Assembly (NCBI GenBank): GCA_009760855.2
Contig: WPIO01000070.1
Span: forward strand, 1,065,501-1,129,500
Direction of reading: 5' to 3'
Origin: Cristatella mucedo
Lineage: Eukaryota; Bryozoa; Phylactolaemata; Cristatellidae
Length of the DNA stretch: 64,000 nucleotides
The notes under the pieces were generated by a model that was given only the letters and a program-made list of their open reading frames with translations, did not search any database and was not told the DNA's origin. Both the position numbers and the translations under genes were made by a program. Shown piece by piece: positions 21,797 to 33,180 of this stretch. The stretch's first letter is position 1, and every line of letters starts with the position of its first letter.

Positions 21797-23015
21797 TCTG
21801 ATCGTGTTCAATCCGTGTCGTGTGGGGGTCAGGTCTCAGACATGAGAAGGGTCACCTGTGGAGTCCCTCAAGGGTCTATACTTGGTCCCTTGCTGTTCTC
21901 CATTTATACGCAACCTCTGGGAAAAGTGATTAAGGCCCATGGAATAGGATATCACTTCTATGCTGACGATACTCAGTTGTATTTGTCATTTCAAACCGTC
22001 GGAATCTGCTGCAGCAACTGAGAAACTGAATGCTTGCCTTGCCGATATTCGATCCTGGATGTCGGAAAACTTCCTGAAATTAAATGACGATAAAACCGAA
22101 CTGCTTCTGATAGGACACCCTAAGCGTGTGGCTGGATTAAAAGGCTTTGCTGTTCTAATAGGTGATGCTATTGTGGGACCTTCACCACGTGCTCGTAATC
22201 TAGGTGTCGTGTTCGACAGATGCCTCAATTTCAAAAGCTTCATTCAGAAGACTGCCTCTACAGCTAGCCATCACATCCGATCCCTATCCAAGATTAGAAG
22301 CTGTCTCCCACAGTGGCTTGTAAAAAATTTAACTAGCTCTTTACTTCTGTCTCGGCTTTATTATTGTAATTCCCTTTTGGCTGGGCTACCAAAGAAAGCT
22401 ATTATGCCACTACAGCGGACTATGAATATGGCTGCAAGGCTGGTCTTCAAGTCCCAGCGGTTTGAGCACGTGTCACCTTTGCTGAAAGAGCTAGAATGGT
22501 TGCCGGTTGAGCAAAGGATACAGAGCAAAGTTCTTACGCTGACCCACAAGGCCCGCCACGGCTTGGCTTCTCCATACCTAGCTGAACTGCTGCACCAGTT
22601 TCAGCCTCTTCGCGCCCTCAGGTCCTGTGTGGACAATAAATTAGCTGTTCCATTCCTCCGCTTAAAGACCGTTGGCGAAAGAAGCTTTAGCTCTGCAGGT
22701 CCGAGACTATGGAACTCGCTTCCACAATTCTTGTGCAAAGACAACTACTCTCCTGCTGCCGACTATGGCTCACTCTTTTCAGCGGTCCTGAACTGCTACT
22801 TTTATGCTACTCACTACCTCAACTGCTCTCCTAACTCTGCTATGCTTCCCACTTTCTCTTTGTTGCGTGAGACGAAGTCTGTTGGCTACCGAATGCGTAC
22901 CGAAAGCCGCTTAAGCTGTGAGTGGGCTATACAAAACTCTCCTGCGTAACACCCACATGGTCTTTATGACTTTGTGGAGTTACTGACGGAGATACATTAC
23001 ATTACATTACATTAT
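21797..23015 (+). mobile_element. LINE-B, 3' segment: RT core, C-terminus and tail
   Basis: Continuation of the element interrupted at 20291. It reads [39 protein letters not shown], then shifts frame near 21990 and continues as LNACLADIRSWMSENFLKLN to the C-terminal domain (WLPVEQRIQSK, FLRLKTVGERSFSSAGPRLW). The 3' UTR ends in GGAGATACATT and (ACATT)n at 22992-23013, a tail different from LINE-A. Confidence 0.85.
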
Positions 23016-23017
23016 TT

Positions 23018-23155
23018 GGCACCTGCGACGCTCACGACAGACTAGCCTAGCTGCAATGTTTTTCATCAGCTGTAAGCGTCTGAGTGCACAGGTCGGTACG
23101 CCATTAAGCAGTGAGTTGCAGAAGTCGATACGGGATGTCACGAATGCATAGACGG
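23018..23155 (-). mobile_element. LINE-A fragment
   Basis: Reverse complement encodes VTSRIDFCNSLLNG and [17 protein letters not shown], the LINE-A region just after the RT. No ends present. Confidence 0.65.
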
Positions 23156-23894
23156 AAAAAGCTCCACAACGTTTGATGACGCATACAGAGAGTTTGATTG
23201 GAGTGAAAATGCACCTGCTGCTAGTAAAAAGGATGCGGACTGGTACTGGTTCACGACAGTCGTTCTGGGACGGCCTGGGCAATCGCAAGACAGAAAATTT
23301 GATTCCCACAGCAGGTGACGAATATTGTCAAGAGCTATCACACTGTCGACAACCAGGTCCCCACAAGTTCCTACGGAGGCTTGATCCACTCCGAGGTCAA
23401 ACCTCGGCCTGTCAGGAATAGCATAATACAAATACGGAAATCCTATCCGATGTGGTCGGAAGTGAAAAACGCAAGCAAACTGTGCCATCGTTATCTCTGT
23501 CTCATACAATGCGTCTGTCAATTTTCTGTTTGAATATTTTTCATACTCATTTATGGGTTTTTTATCAGCCATCAATGAACTACATTTTCATATTATCGCA
23601 TATTGTACGGAAGAGTAAAACTTGCTGGGAATCGATTGTCTCTTTACAGCGAGTGTCTCCTATTTTATTCACACCACTTTAAAGTTTGAGACTTCGTAAA
23701 GAATCATTCAATCATTTAATTTTTTCCACGAGTCCCAGGCATACACTGCGTGAAGTTTATATCAGTATTTATTCAAGCTTCGCTTGGGGTTCTCGCGACG
23801 GCAGCTGAAAGGTCACGATTCAGTGACATGGGAGAAATATTTTGCATTAAAGAAATGGGCATGGGAGAAATATTTTGCATTATTTTCGAAATCT
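23156..23894. other. Tetraspanin intron 6, unassigned part
   Basis: A 145-codon minus-strand open frame (23575-23138) begins MMADKKPINEYEK and has normal composition, but part of it overlaps the LINE-A fragment. I see no recognised domain and no convincing splice borders. It may be a remnant of another repeat. Confidence 0.35.
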
Positions 23895-24741
23895 ATGTGT
23901 CATATTCCAAAGCGACCTCTCGTTAGACGACCATATCAGATCCACGGTCAAATCCGCCTACTTTCAGCTTCATAACATTACTAAAATTCGGGCTTGTTTA
24001 GATAAGGAGACCGCGTCCAAGTTGGTCCATGCATTTGTGACATCCCGTCTCGACTTCTGCAACTCACTGCTTACTGGCCTATCAGCATGTGCGATCAGGC
24101 GATTGCAGCTGGTGCCAAACTGCAGCTAGGCTTGTCTGTCGTGAGCGTCGCAGTTGCCACATTACTCCACTTCTCGCCGACCTGACCTGGCTACCAGTCA
24201 AGCAACGGATTGACTTCAAGGTTTTGTCGCTCACTTTTAGGTCCCTTCATTCTTTGGCTCCAGCCTATCTCTCAGATATACTACCCCACCAGGCAAGCAT
24301 CGTACCACCCGCTTTTCGGAATCCAACAGTCTACAAATACCTCGTACAAATCTTAAATCCTTTGGAGACCGTGCATTTAGTTCGCATGCTCCTAAAGCCT
24401 GGAACTGCCTCCCGACCTTCGTCAGAACATCCCCTGACCTGACCACATTTAAAAGGAACTTAAAAACACACCTATTTATGACAGCATTTAGTGGGTCCCT
24501 GTGATTCGTCCTTGATGTGCTTATGCGTGCTGACACTGTGCATGCTGCCACTAACCACATTTGCGTGCTGACCCTGTGCATATCACCCCTAACCATGCTA
24601 TTCATTTTGTTTGTTTATTAAGCATGATTTTACTCACCATTTAATTGCATTTCCCTTTGCAGCAAATATAAAGCACATAGGGAAAGATTAAGTTCTCTGA
24701 GGGTGCTTTATCAAGTGCATTATTATTATCATTATTAAATA
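23895..24741 (+). mobile_element. LINE-A 3' third with intact tail
   Basis: Runs from the post-RT region (IFQSDLSLDDHI) through the C-terminal domain, 3' UTR and terminal stem to an (ATT)n-like tail. It is 5'-truncated as expected for target-primed reverse transcription. It ends about 90 bases from tetraspanin exon 6, in antisense orientation to the host gene. Confidence 0.85.
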
Positions 24742-24828
24742 CACCAGTAGACGTAAAAAAAGTCTCGCGAGCTGGTGTTTTGCAGTCTTTTCGAGGTGAA
24801 TATACTAAAGAAGACGAAGCTCACTCAC

Positions 24829-24912
24829 CTCGACCACGGTGATGGAGAAGCCAACAGCCACGACGACAATCATGTTTCTCGCAACGAAATCGATGAAGCT
24901 GGTAAGGCAGCC
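24829..24912 (-). CDS. Tetraspanin exon 6 (GC motif and start of TM4)
   Basis: Eighty-four bases, phase 0 at both ends, acceptor TTTTCCAG and donor GTGAGT. Encodes GC (residues 233-234), the last cysteine of the large loop, a short amphipathic stretch, and IVVVAVGFSITVVE, the first half of TM4 with its conserved Glu. Confidence 0.9.
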
Positions 24913-24950
24913 CTGGAAAATAAACGGTAATACTACTAAAACTAATACCA

Positions 24951-25060
24951 CTACTGCTGCTGCTGCTGCTACTACTACTACTACTACTACTAATTATAAT
25001 AATAATAAGACAATTGGTATTGGACCCTATGAGAACTATATCTCTTTCTGAGAACTTTGG
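24951..25060. repeat. (CTG)n/(ACT)n simple repeat and LINE-A tail remnant
   Basis: A CTG run and ACT run are followed by AATAAT and a mutated minus-strand LINE-A 3' stem (25020-25055). Confidence 0.6.
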
Positions 25061-25610
25061 ATATGCTGAAAAGGAAGTGTGTCAATTTTTTTTTAGTGAC
25101 AATTAGACCCCATGCTGCAATTCAAGTTACATGCACGACTTAACCAATGCACTATTAATAGACGAATATCTGAATATCCGAGTGATTCGGACTTAGCTCA
25201 AGAAGCCATTCGAAAGAGGCACTGCAGTCACATTATTTCAAAACATGCAAACATGAAAAGCTTACATGATCATCAAATATAATATATATTATTATATAAT
25301 AAATATAAATATAAGGCATGCTTCAGATTCAACCTGCAATTGTTGCAGTCACCGTCCTTCGCTCAAACAAGCAGCAGCAGCATCGGAAGCCGCAGAAACG
25401 GAAATATGACGAGAGTTCAAAGTAGTTCAACAGCTTTCTTTCGTTTTAAAAGGGCATTTGAATCCTATCAGCCCGGCATCCAGAATCCACAGAATAAATT
25501 TAATGGAAGGTGATACCATACATCCTACTAGTTCGAGGTCTTACTTACGGATGGTCATAAGTGTCTTCACGTGCATGCGTGCCTCGGCATGATAATTGAC
25601 TGCTTTTGTG
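25061..25610. other. Tetraspanin intron 5, unassigned part
   Basis: AT-rich, with a TATAATA-type patch at 25278-25315. No exon or named repeat seen. Confidence 0.4.
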
Positions 25611-25614
25611 TGCT

Positions 25615-26028
25615 TGATAGCGTGCATGTCACTAACCCTTGGGGAAGGATTCTCTTACAGCAAGCTGTACACTTCTGGAAAGAGATTAACTTCGCTTAGT
25701 GCAAAATACATATGAAAAAATATTATAATTATGTTGGTTGTAATAACTATTATAATTTTACTGAATTTGTATAGCACCTTCATAGAACTTCATCTGTTTC
25801 TAGGCACTTAAGCTCTAAGGAGGCATGTCCTTATGGTTAGGGATAAAGTGCCCAGCTTTAGCTGTAGCATAGAAAGGACAATGATCCACAAAGACCAGGT
25901 GAATGGTGTGAGGGAAACGCGCGCTTGAGCTCCTTTTCAAATATTATGTCAGGGGATGCTGTGAAGTCAGTCGGGAGTGATTTCCACTCATCCAGGGAGC
26001 ATTCGAACTGAGGGCGCGGTCTCCAATA
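25615..26028. mobile_element. Two decayed LINE-A ends, head to head
   Basis: A plus-strand LINE-A tail remnant (25615-25740, GTGCATGTCACTAACC then a weakened stem) is followed by a minus-strand remnant (25762-26028) with the stem and part of the C-terminal domain. Confidence 0.5.
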
Positions 26029-26975
26029 ATAGTAATAATAATGCACTTGATAAAGCGCCCTCAGAGAACTTAATCTCTTTCTAGGCGCTGTACATTTGCT
26101 GCAAAGTGATATGCAATTGAATAGTAAGTAAAATCGTGCTTGAAAAACAAACAAAATGAATAATATGGTTAGGGGTGACATGCACAGGGTCAGCATGCAA
26201 ATGTGGTTAGTGGCAGCATGCACAGTGTCAGCATGCATAAGCACATCAAGGACGAATCACAGGGACCCACTAAATGCTGTCCTAAATAGGTGTGTTTTTA
26301 AGTTCTTTTAAATGTGGTCAAGTCAGGGGATGTTCTGACGCAGGTCGGGAGGGAGTTCCAGGCTGTGGGAGCATACGAGCTGAATGCACGGTCTCCAAAG
26401 GATTTAAGGTTTTTACGAGGTATTTCCAGACTGTTGGATTCCGAAAAGCGGTGGTACGATGCTTGGCCTGATGGGGGAGTAGATCTGAGAGATAGGCTGG
26501 AGCTAAAGAATGAAGTGACCTAAAAGTGAGCGACAAAACCTTGAAGTCAAACCGTTTCTTGACTGGTAGCCAGGTCAGGTCGGCGAGAAGTGGTGTGACA
26601 TGGCAGCTGCGACGCTCACGACAGACAAGCCTAGCTGCAGAGTTTTGCACCAGCTGTAATTGCCTGATTGCACATGCCGGTAGGCCAGCAAGCAGTGAGT
26701 TGCAGAAGTCGAGACGGGATGTCACAAATGCATCAAGCAGTGAGTTTCAGAAGTCGAGACGGGATGTCACAAATGCATGGATCAACTTAGACGTGGTATC
26801 CTTATCTAAACAAGCCCGAATGTTAGCAATTTTATATAGCAGAAAGTAGGCAGACTTGATTGCGCAAGCTGATGTGGTCGTCTAACGAGAGGTCGCTTTG
26901 GAACATGACACCTAGATTTCGAGCTGATTCAACAGGAGATATGCTGGCGGAGCCGATTTTGAGCGTCGGCCTTTA
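26029..26975 (-). mobile_element. LINE-A 3' part with tail
   Basis: Minus-strand: C-terminal domain ([20 protein letters not shown]), 3' UTR, terminal stem and (ATT)n at 26029-26043. A 44-base segment is tandemly duplicated at about 26692-26779, which would break the coding frame. Confidence 0.8.
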
Positions 26976-27031
26976 GAGTCAGGTAAGGAGTCAGGTAAGG
27001 AGTCAGGTAAGGAGTCAGGTAGAGTCAGGTC
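26974..27031 (+). repeat. 12-bp minisatellite
   Basis: About four copies of GAGTCAGGTAAG at the 5' edge of the LINE-A copy. The unit contains GGTAAG, a plus-strand donor-like word. Confidence 0.85.
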
Positions 27032-27752
27032 TGCCTACTTTCATCTTCGTAACATTGAAAAAGCGGGCTCGCTTAGACATAAAAGCTCCACAGGTGCGTC
27101 AGCCGAGCTGTTCACGCTTTTGGGACATCCCATCTCGACTTCTGAGACTATCTCATGGGAGGTCTTCCTGAAGCCGGGGCAATAAGATGTGGTACTACCA
27201 CTCAATTGTAGGTCCCTTCATTTTTGGCGCAGAGTTATCAGTCTGAATTTGTTTAGGCTTCACTTGTACCACCTGTTCCTCTGCAGCATCGTTGTTACGT
27301 ACGTCAAAGCTGTCTGGGACCGTGCCTTCGATTCCTATCTCCCGAAGCAAGGAGCTCATTACTGAATGAAATTCCGATAAAAACGAATTCCGAATGAAAT
27401 ATCCTGATTTGACGTATTTTAAAAGAAGCTAATAAATGACCCACATGTTACTCATAACATATTCTCCATCCGTATGCATTGTCCAGTATCTGCTAGTGTT
27501 CCGACCGATAATCAGCACACAGGCTAACCGTTTCAGTCATAGTTAAGTGTAGAGAAAGGGATACAGTTCTCTTTGAGCACTATACGAATTTTCTCTGGAT
27601 ACAATCATTTAGAGTTTGTCGGCATTAACATGCCGGCACTAATTCTGCACTGCAACGAAACATGCTTCGCTTCGTTCTGATAGCAACGCACCTGTACCTT
27701 TGCGTACAGGCGGCATACGGTCACAGGTGCTCGCCGGGTGCGAAGCTCTCAC
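27032..27752. other. Tetraspanin intron 5, decayed LINE sequence
   Basis: Fragments resembling LINE-A/LINE-C C-terminal coding sequence occur at 27030-27450 (plus strand) and a LINE-A stem remnant at 27540-27600. No exon. Confidence 0.4.
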
Positions 27753-27995
27753 CTGGGGATGGAAGTACCCGAGCGGAGAGGTGCTTGCGTTGTTGGACCA
27801 CTGGTTTGCCTCGATGTAGCAGGCTGTCAGATTGATTGGCTCCGGCCCGTCCAAGGACGTGTTCGACAGATCGACTGGATTGATCGAACAGCACGCCGAA
27901 GAAATAGCAGCGCCGTACGTATTCCAGCGCCGGCTTCTGTTGACGTACGAGCTTCCATAGAAGTCCGTGTAGTCGTTGACTCCACAGCACTCAAA
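27753..27995 (-). CDS. Tetraspanin exon 5 (large extracellular loop)
   Basis: Two hundred forty-three bases, phase 0 at both ends, acceptor TTTGATAG and donor GTGAGA. Encodes 81 residues starting FECCGVNDYTDFYGSS, which includes the family-defining CCG, then a second CC and a single Cys, and four N-glycosylation sequons (NRS, NTS, NLT, NAS). The CCGVxDYTDF pattern resembles TSPAN1/CD63-type loops. This is the variable partner-binding region. Confidence 0.93.
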
Positions 27996-27999
27996 CTAT

Positions 28000-28700
28000 C
28001 AAACAATCAGATGATGTAATACCAACTACTCGTATGTAAGAGCAACTGCTTGTCTGCTAGGGATTCTCAAAAAGTCTCATCTCCAACAAAAAACAGAGCT
28101 CTAGTTACAGCGAACTCAGTTCCCTCCGGAAATACTTAACCGGCGGTGGAGTGTGCAGTCTTAGCCGGGTCTAGCTCTGGAAATAGAGCCAGCCAGTAGA
28201 GGAAATAGAGTCAGCCAATAGAGGAAATAGAGACAAGTTGAGTAGTGAAACTATTACAATTGTGTAAGGCATTCTGGTAATTCTTTCAACTCTAAACAGA
28301 AACAGCAAGCTGTCCTTGCCACTGCATTTTCGCAAAGAAACCGCTCACCGCAAAGGGTCAGGGAGGGTCAGCGAAAACTCGACCAACCGGTACAGTGGAA
28401 CTCTGGGCAAAGAAAGAGTATGAGTTCGCGAGCACATTGTGTATCCACGACATCCAAGCGAAAACAGCTGATTGCAATACCTAAACCCTAAACAGCTGAA
28501 ATATCAATTAGAAAACACTGAAAAAGGCTTCAATTGTCATCTAAGGCGGCTCAAGTTGGTGGACAATGGGTCATTGGAGGTATTTCTTTCAGAAAAAGCC
28601 TGACTTTAAGAAAAAATAAGGTATGCAAAACAATAGACAGAAATACAGAGAGATACAAGTGAAATGGAGGGTGAAATAGCGTGAAAGAGAAGGACAAGGT
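28000..28700. other. Tetraspanin intron 4, unassigned part
   Basis: A GGAAATAGAGxCAGCCA short direct repeat occurs near 28180-28230. No exon seen. Confidence 0.4.
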
Positions 28701-28733
28701 GAAGGACAGAAGAAGGAAGGGAGACAGAGAGAG

Positions 28734-28735
<2 letters not shown>

Positions 28736-28771
<36 letters not shown>

Positions 28772-28985
28772 AGCGAGACAGAGAGAGCGAGAGAGACAGA
28801 GACACAGAGAGACACAGAGACGGAGAGACACAGAGACAGAGAGACAAGAGAGACACTGAGACACAGAGACAGAGAGACAGAGAGACGGAGAGACCGAGAG
28901 ACAGAGACAGAGACAGAGGCAGACAGAGCGAAAGTAAGACAAAGAGAGCGAAAGAGAGAGACAGACAGACAGAGACTGAGACAGA
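28736..28985. repeat. (CA)n and GACA/GA-rich simple repeat
   Basis: A CA run (28736-28766) passes into GACAGAGA repeats to 28985. Open frames on both strands here are artefacts of composition. Confidence 0.9.
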
Positions 28986-29249
28986 AAACAACCCTAACGT
29001 TTAGCCGCTTAAGCGTACAAACCATTGAATAGATTTTAGCTACACTATCAAAGTTCTAGAGCAACTACTGCTTAGTGACAACCAGCTTAGAACTACGGAG
29101 AATGTTTTAGTGTAATAGGTGCATTTGGTCCCGAGCAGGCACTTTTATGACCGAAGTCCCAGGAAATCGCACAATTTGCAAATTGTGTATCGGCATCACA
29201 CTTAACACAAAGTAGTACCATAACAATGTACGGGTAATTTCTCAACTAG

Positions 29250-31112
29250 CAATAGATCTGTTCAAGAATGATAAGCAGGAACCGAATAAAAAAGCTTCAT
29301 TACTCGGCTACTACACCATCCCTTGTGATGATCTAGCCGATCGTTTCTCTCGATTCTTTGTGCAGAAGATAGACAAGATCAGAGAGTCCATCCTTGCGAT
29401 GACAACATCACCACAAGAATGCTGTTCCCCGGTTCCTGGCTGCACCTCAATGTCTGCATTTAAGCAGGTCACCCTTTCAAAAAAGCTGTAGTCAGGCCAT
29501 TTCTCAAGAAAGCGACACTAGACCAAGAGAAGTTGAGCAACAACCGCCCAGTCTCCCTTCTATCATTCCTATCAAAGACACTGGAACGGGTCGTGGCAGA
29601 CCAGCTGAACTCGTATATCGAAACCTCACACCTTGCTAGTAAGTTCCAGTCTGGCTTTAGAGCTAATCACTCCACAGAGTCAGCATTGCTTCGGGTATAC
29701 AACGACCTACTTAGGAATGCAGACATGGGTAGAGTGTCTCTTCTTGTTTTGCTCGATCTTTCGGCAGCTTTTGATACCATCGATCACAAAGTACTTCTAG
29801 AGCGCCTCTCATCTCGCCTGGGCATCACTGGCACTGCTCTGCAGTGGTTCAGGTCCTATCTCAGTGGCCGACTCCAGAGTAATGGTGTGAATGGACAAAG
29901 ATCATCTGAAGTACCTCTGAAATATGGAGTACCTCAGGGCTCAGTGCTAGGTCCGGTTCTTTTCACGGTTTATACTCTCCCTCTTGCTGATGTGATTGCC
30001 AAGCACAATCTAGGCTTTCACTTCTATGCGGATGACACTCAGTTGTACCTTTGCTTTGATCCCTCCCAGCCTTCGAGCACCTCAAATTCTCTTAACTCAC
30101 TTGCTGCATGCATTGATGACATCCGCACATGGATGGTAGCAAATTTTCTAAAACTAAACGATGATAAAACTAACTTACTAGTTATGGGCAAACCCAGTGT
30201 GATTCAGAGATTAAAAAGGCTGTCTCTCAAAATTGGCTCTGCCAGCATATCTCCTGTCGAATCAGCTCGAAATCTAGGTGTCATATTCCAAAGCGACCTC
30301 TCGTTAGACGACCACATCAGTTCCACAATCAAGTCCGCCTACTTTCTGCTATATAAAATTGCTAACATTCGGGCTTGTTTAGATAAGGATACCACGTCTA
30401 AGTTGGTCCATGCATTTGTGACATCCCGTCTCGACTTCTGTAACTCACTGCTTACTGGCCTACCAGCATGTGCGATCAGGCGATTGCAGCTGGTGCAAAA
30501 CTCCGCAGCTTGGCTTCTCTGCCGTGAGCGTCGCCGCTGCTACATCACACCACTTCTCCACGACCTGCACTGGCTACCAGTCAAGCAACGGATTGACTTC
30601 AAGGTTTTGTCGCTCACTTGTAGGTCACTTCATTCTATGGCTCCAGCCTATCTGTCAGGTCTACTCCCCCATCAGGCCAAGCATCATACCACCCGCTTTT
30701 CGGAATCCAACAGTTTACCAATACCTCGTACACACCTCAAATCCTTTGGAGACCGTGCATTTAGTTCGTATGCTCCCAAAGCCTGGAACTGCATCCCGAC
30801 TTGCGTCAGAATATCCCCTGACCTGACCACATTTAAAAAGAACTTAAAAACACGCCTATTTAGGACAGCATTGAGTGGGTCCCTGTGATTCGTCCTTGAT
30901 GTGCTTATGCGTGCTGACACCGTGCATGCTGCCACTAACCACATTTGCATGCTGACCCTGTGCATGTCATCCCTAACCATGTTATTCATGTTGTTTATCA
31001 AGCATGATATTACTCACCATTCAATTGCATTTACCTTTGCAGCAAATGTAAAGTGCCTAGAAAGAGTTCTCTGAGAGCGCTTTATCAAGTGCATTATTAT
31101 TATTATTATTTT
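29250..31112 (+). mobile_element. LINE-A, longest copy with RT and 3' end
   Basis: The longest LINE-A in the window. An upstream frame (about 29265-29490) encodes the pre-RT linker (DDLADRFSRFFVQKIDKIRE). About 190 bases are missing at 29473 relative to the copy at 20292-21796, shifting frame. A 451-codon frame (29533-30888) then contains the RT with LDLSAAFDTIDHK, GVPQGSVLGPVLF and [11 protein letters not shown], the NFLKLNDDKTNLL motif, and the C-terminal domain. The 3' UTR, terminal stem and (ATT)n tail are present (31040-31112). No endonuclease domain, so it is 5'-truncated and dead. Motif order places it in the L2/CR1 group. Lies antisense in tetraspanin intron 4. Confidence 0.88.
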
Positions 31113-32800
31113 TAATCACAACGAATCAAGCTCCCCTCTCCGGCAGGTGCCCTCACCTCTCCTTCACGCACCAAATCCTCTTTGAGCCTCACTGCCATTC
31201 TCTGGACTTATACAATAATCCTTTGCAAACCTTTTGAAGACCACAAGCCTGATCGTAACTTGAGCGGACGCTTCCTAAAGTCTCTTTCATGTGCAATGCG
31301 GTTCGTCTAGAATTTCGGGAAACCCTATAAAAACTTTTAAGAACTTTTTGAAGATTGTCCTAGCCCCATATGCCATTGGTCACTTTTGCGAGTTTCTTGA
31401 AGTTATTTTACTAAATTATACGAAAAACAAAATTCTTGTTATAACCATAGAATCCATTTAGCTAAATATTGTGTCCAGCAAAAAGCGCACTCTATGACAC
31501 GGGTGAGCGTCGCGAGCGGAGCTGCGCATGTCTGCAGCAATTCAAGCGAACTTTCCCCAATGTCAAGGGGAGCTCTACTGTATATTAAACAGTAAAGTAA
31601 ACGTGAGCTTCTTAACCAGCCTCCTTTATATGGTGAGCAGAAAAGCGGAATCAGAAGCCGCCATTGCCCCCTTACAGTTGGCAATACAGAATTGCCTGCT
31701 AACCTACCAACGATTAGCTTAGAAAGTACGTGTAGACACTACTCACACATAAGCGACCGTCTATAAAGGAAGTACATTAAGGACGGCCACAATTAATCAT
31801 TGAGGAATACACAAACATTGGCGGCGCATTTTTATTATCAGTGATGACAATATGCAGCATGAAGGGACCCAGCTAAAACTCGTGCACTCATGAGCATGAG
31901 CAAGCGTTACTAACATAGCAAGTAATTACCTCCAAAAATTGCTTTGAATAATAATGACTTGGTAGTTTGGCGATTATAACGCCACACGCTCGGATCCGAT
32001 CCACCCAACCGTCGAGCCCCGAAAATCGTTTCGTGGCACTCCGAGGCCGGCGTCTAGAAGCAGCTAAGCGAATCCTTTCCTAAGCGAAGCCTCCTTCCCA
32101 AACTCCTCTCCTACACCTCGACCTTGTGTAGTGAGGTACAAGGTCAACTACTCTTCTGGTCTACTCCAAGCTGAATGAGCAAGTTTCCGCGAGCACCTCA
32201 AACGCCGCGGGCGTTGCCGGGATTTTGGTGTGTGGCGAAGCAAACCTCGACCTTTAGTAGCGCGATAAAAGGTCAACGATTACTCTTCGATGTCTACTCA
32301 GAAAGCTCTGCAGTCATCGTTTAAACTTGCTATTTTAACTCTTGTTATTTTTTAACTATCCTATTTAGCTATTTGTCACTTGAAAGTTTTGGAAAGCCTC
32401 AAGCACCCTAACGAAGGCACTCTCATCTCTCACGTGAAAGCCTTTATCGACACTAAAAAGAAACTCGTACCCCTAAAATATACCGCGGCCTCTCTGAACC
32501 TGTCTACTAAGAATCGCCTGCACTTTGTTAGTCTCTCATTGGGATAAATTCAGCACCTTATTTTAAAAAGAAATGGTAGCCATGTCTGGATTCAGATTGG
32601 TATTTTGCAAGCCGAATAAGCACCGATAGGCCGAATAAAGTAAGTAATATTATAATATGATGCATAATATAATATTGAGTAATAAATAAATCCGAATAAG
32701 CACCGATAAGATGAGGTTTTCAACCCCTCGAGAAATTGCCACGTGACCCAGCCGCGGATGGAAAGCAAAGAAAGGCAGTGTCTACTGATTGACTGGCCTC
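31113..32800. other. Tetraspanin intron 4, unassigned part
   Basis: No exon recognised. A 17-bp direct repeat CCGAATAAGCACCGATA (32612 and 32693) brackets a 64-bp AT-rich, near-palindromic patch. A pair of ACCTCGACCTTGTG-like words occurs near 32115 and 32247. Confidence 0.4.
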
Positions 32801-32804
32801 GTGC

Positions 32805-33011
32805 ATACAGCAGCCGGAATACATTTATGCAGCAGCCGGAATACATTTATGCAGCAGCCGGAATACATTTATACAGCAGTCGGAATACATTTATACAGCA
32901 GCCGGAATACAGTTATACAGCAGCCGGAATACATTTATACAGCAGCCGGAATATATTTATGCAGAAGCCAAACAGCAGCCAAACAGCAGCCAAACAGCAG
33001 CCAAACAGCAG
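32805..33011 (+). repeat. 22-bp minisatellite followed by 11-bp repeat
   Basis: Seven copies of CAGCAGCCGGAATACATTTA plus two variable bases, then four copies of CAGCAGCCAAA. The shorter unit reuses the first half of the longer one, so it probably arose from it. Open frames at 32743-33129 are by-products of a 22-base period. Confidence 0.9.
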
Positions 33012-33099
33012 CTGTCACTACCGTCAATACCATGTGCAATGGAAACTGGCCTGCTGCAGGAGTCGAATCCAAGACCCCGTGGGTCACGATGCGAAAGCC

Positions 33100-33180
33100 G
33101 CAAATGTAAAGTTCGCAGAAAGAGATTGAGTTCTCTGACGCCGCTATGACAAATGTATTATTATTATTATTATTTTTATT
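33100..33180 (+). mobile_element. LINE-A tail
   Basis: GCAAATGTAAAG, a mutated terminal stem, and an (ATT)n tail. No coding part remains. Confidence 0.7.

Noticed and set aside
28551-29025. Overlapping 100-146-codon frames on both strands
   Set aside because: They are produced by CA/GACA simple repeats with no stops in several frames.
32743-33129. Possible repeat-containing protein (Ser-Arg-Asn-Thr repeats)
   Set aside because: The 22-bp minisatellite produces the same peptide in successive frames. No start context or splice sites were seen.
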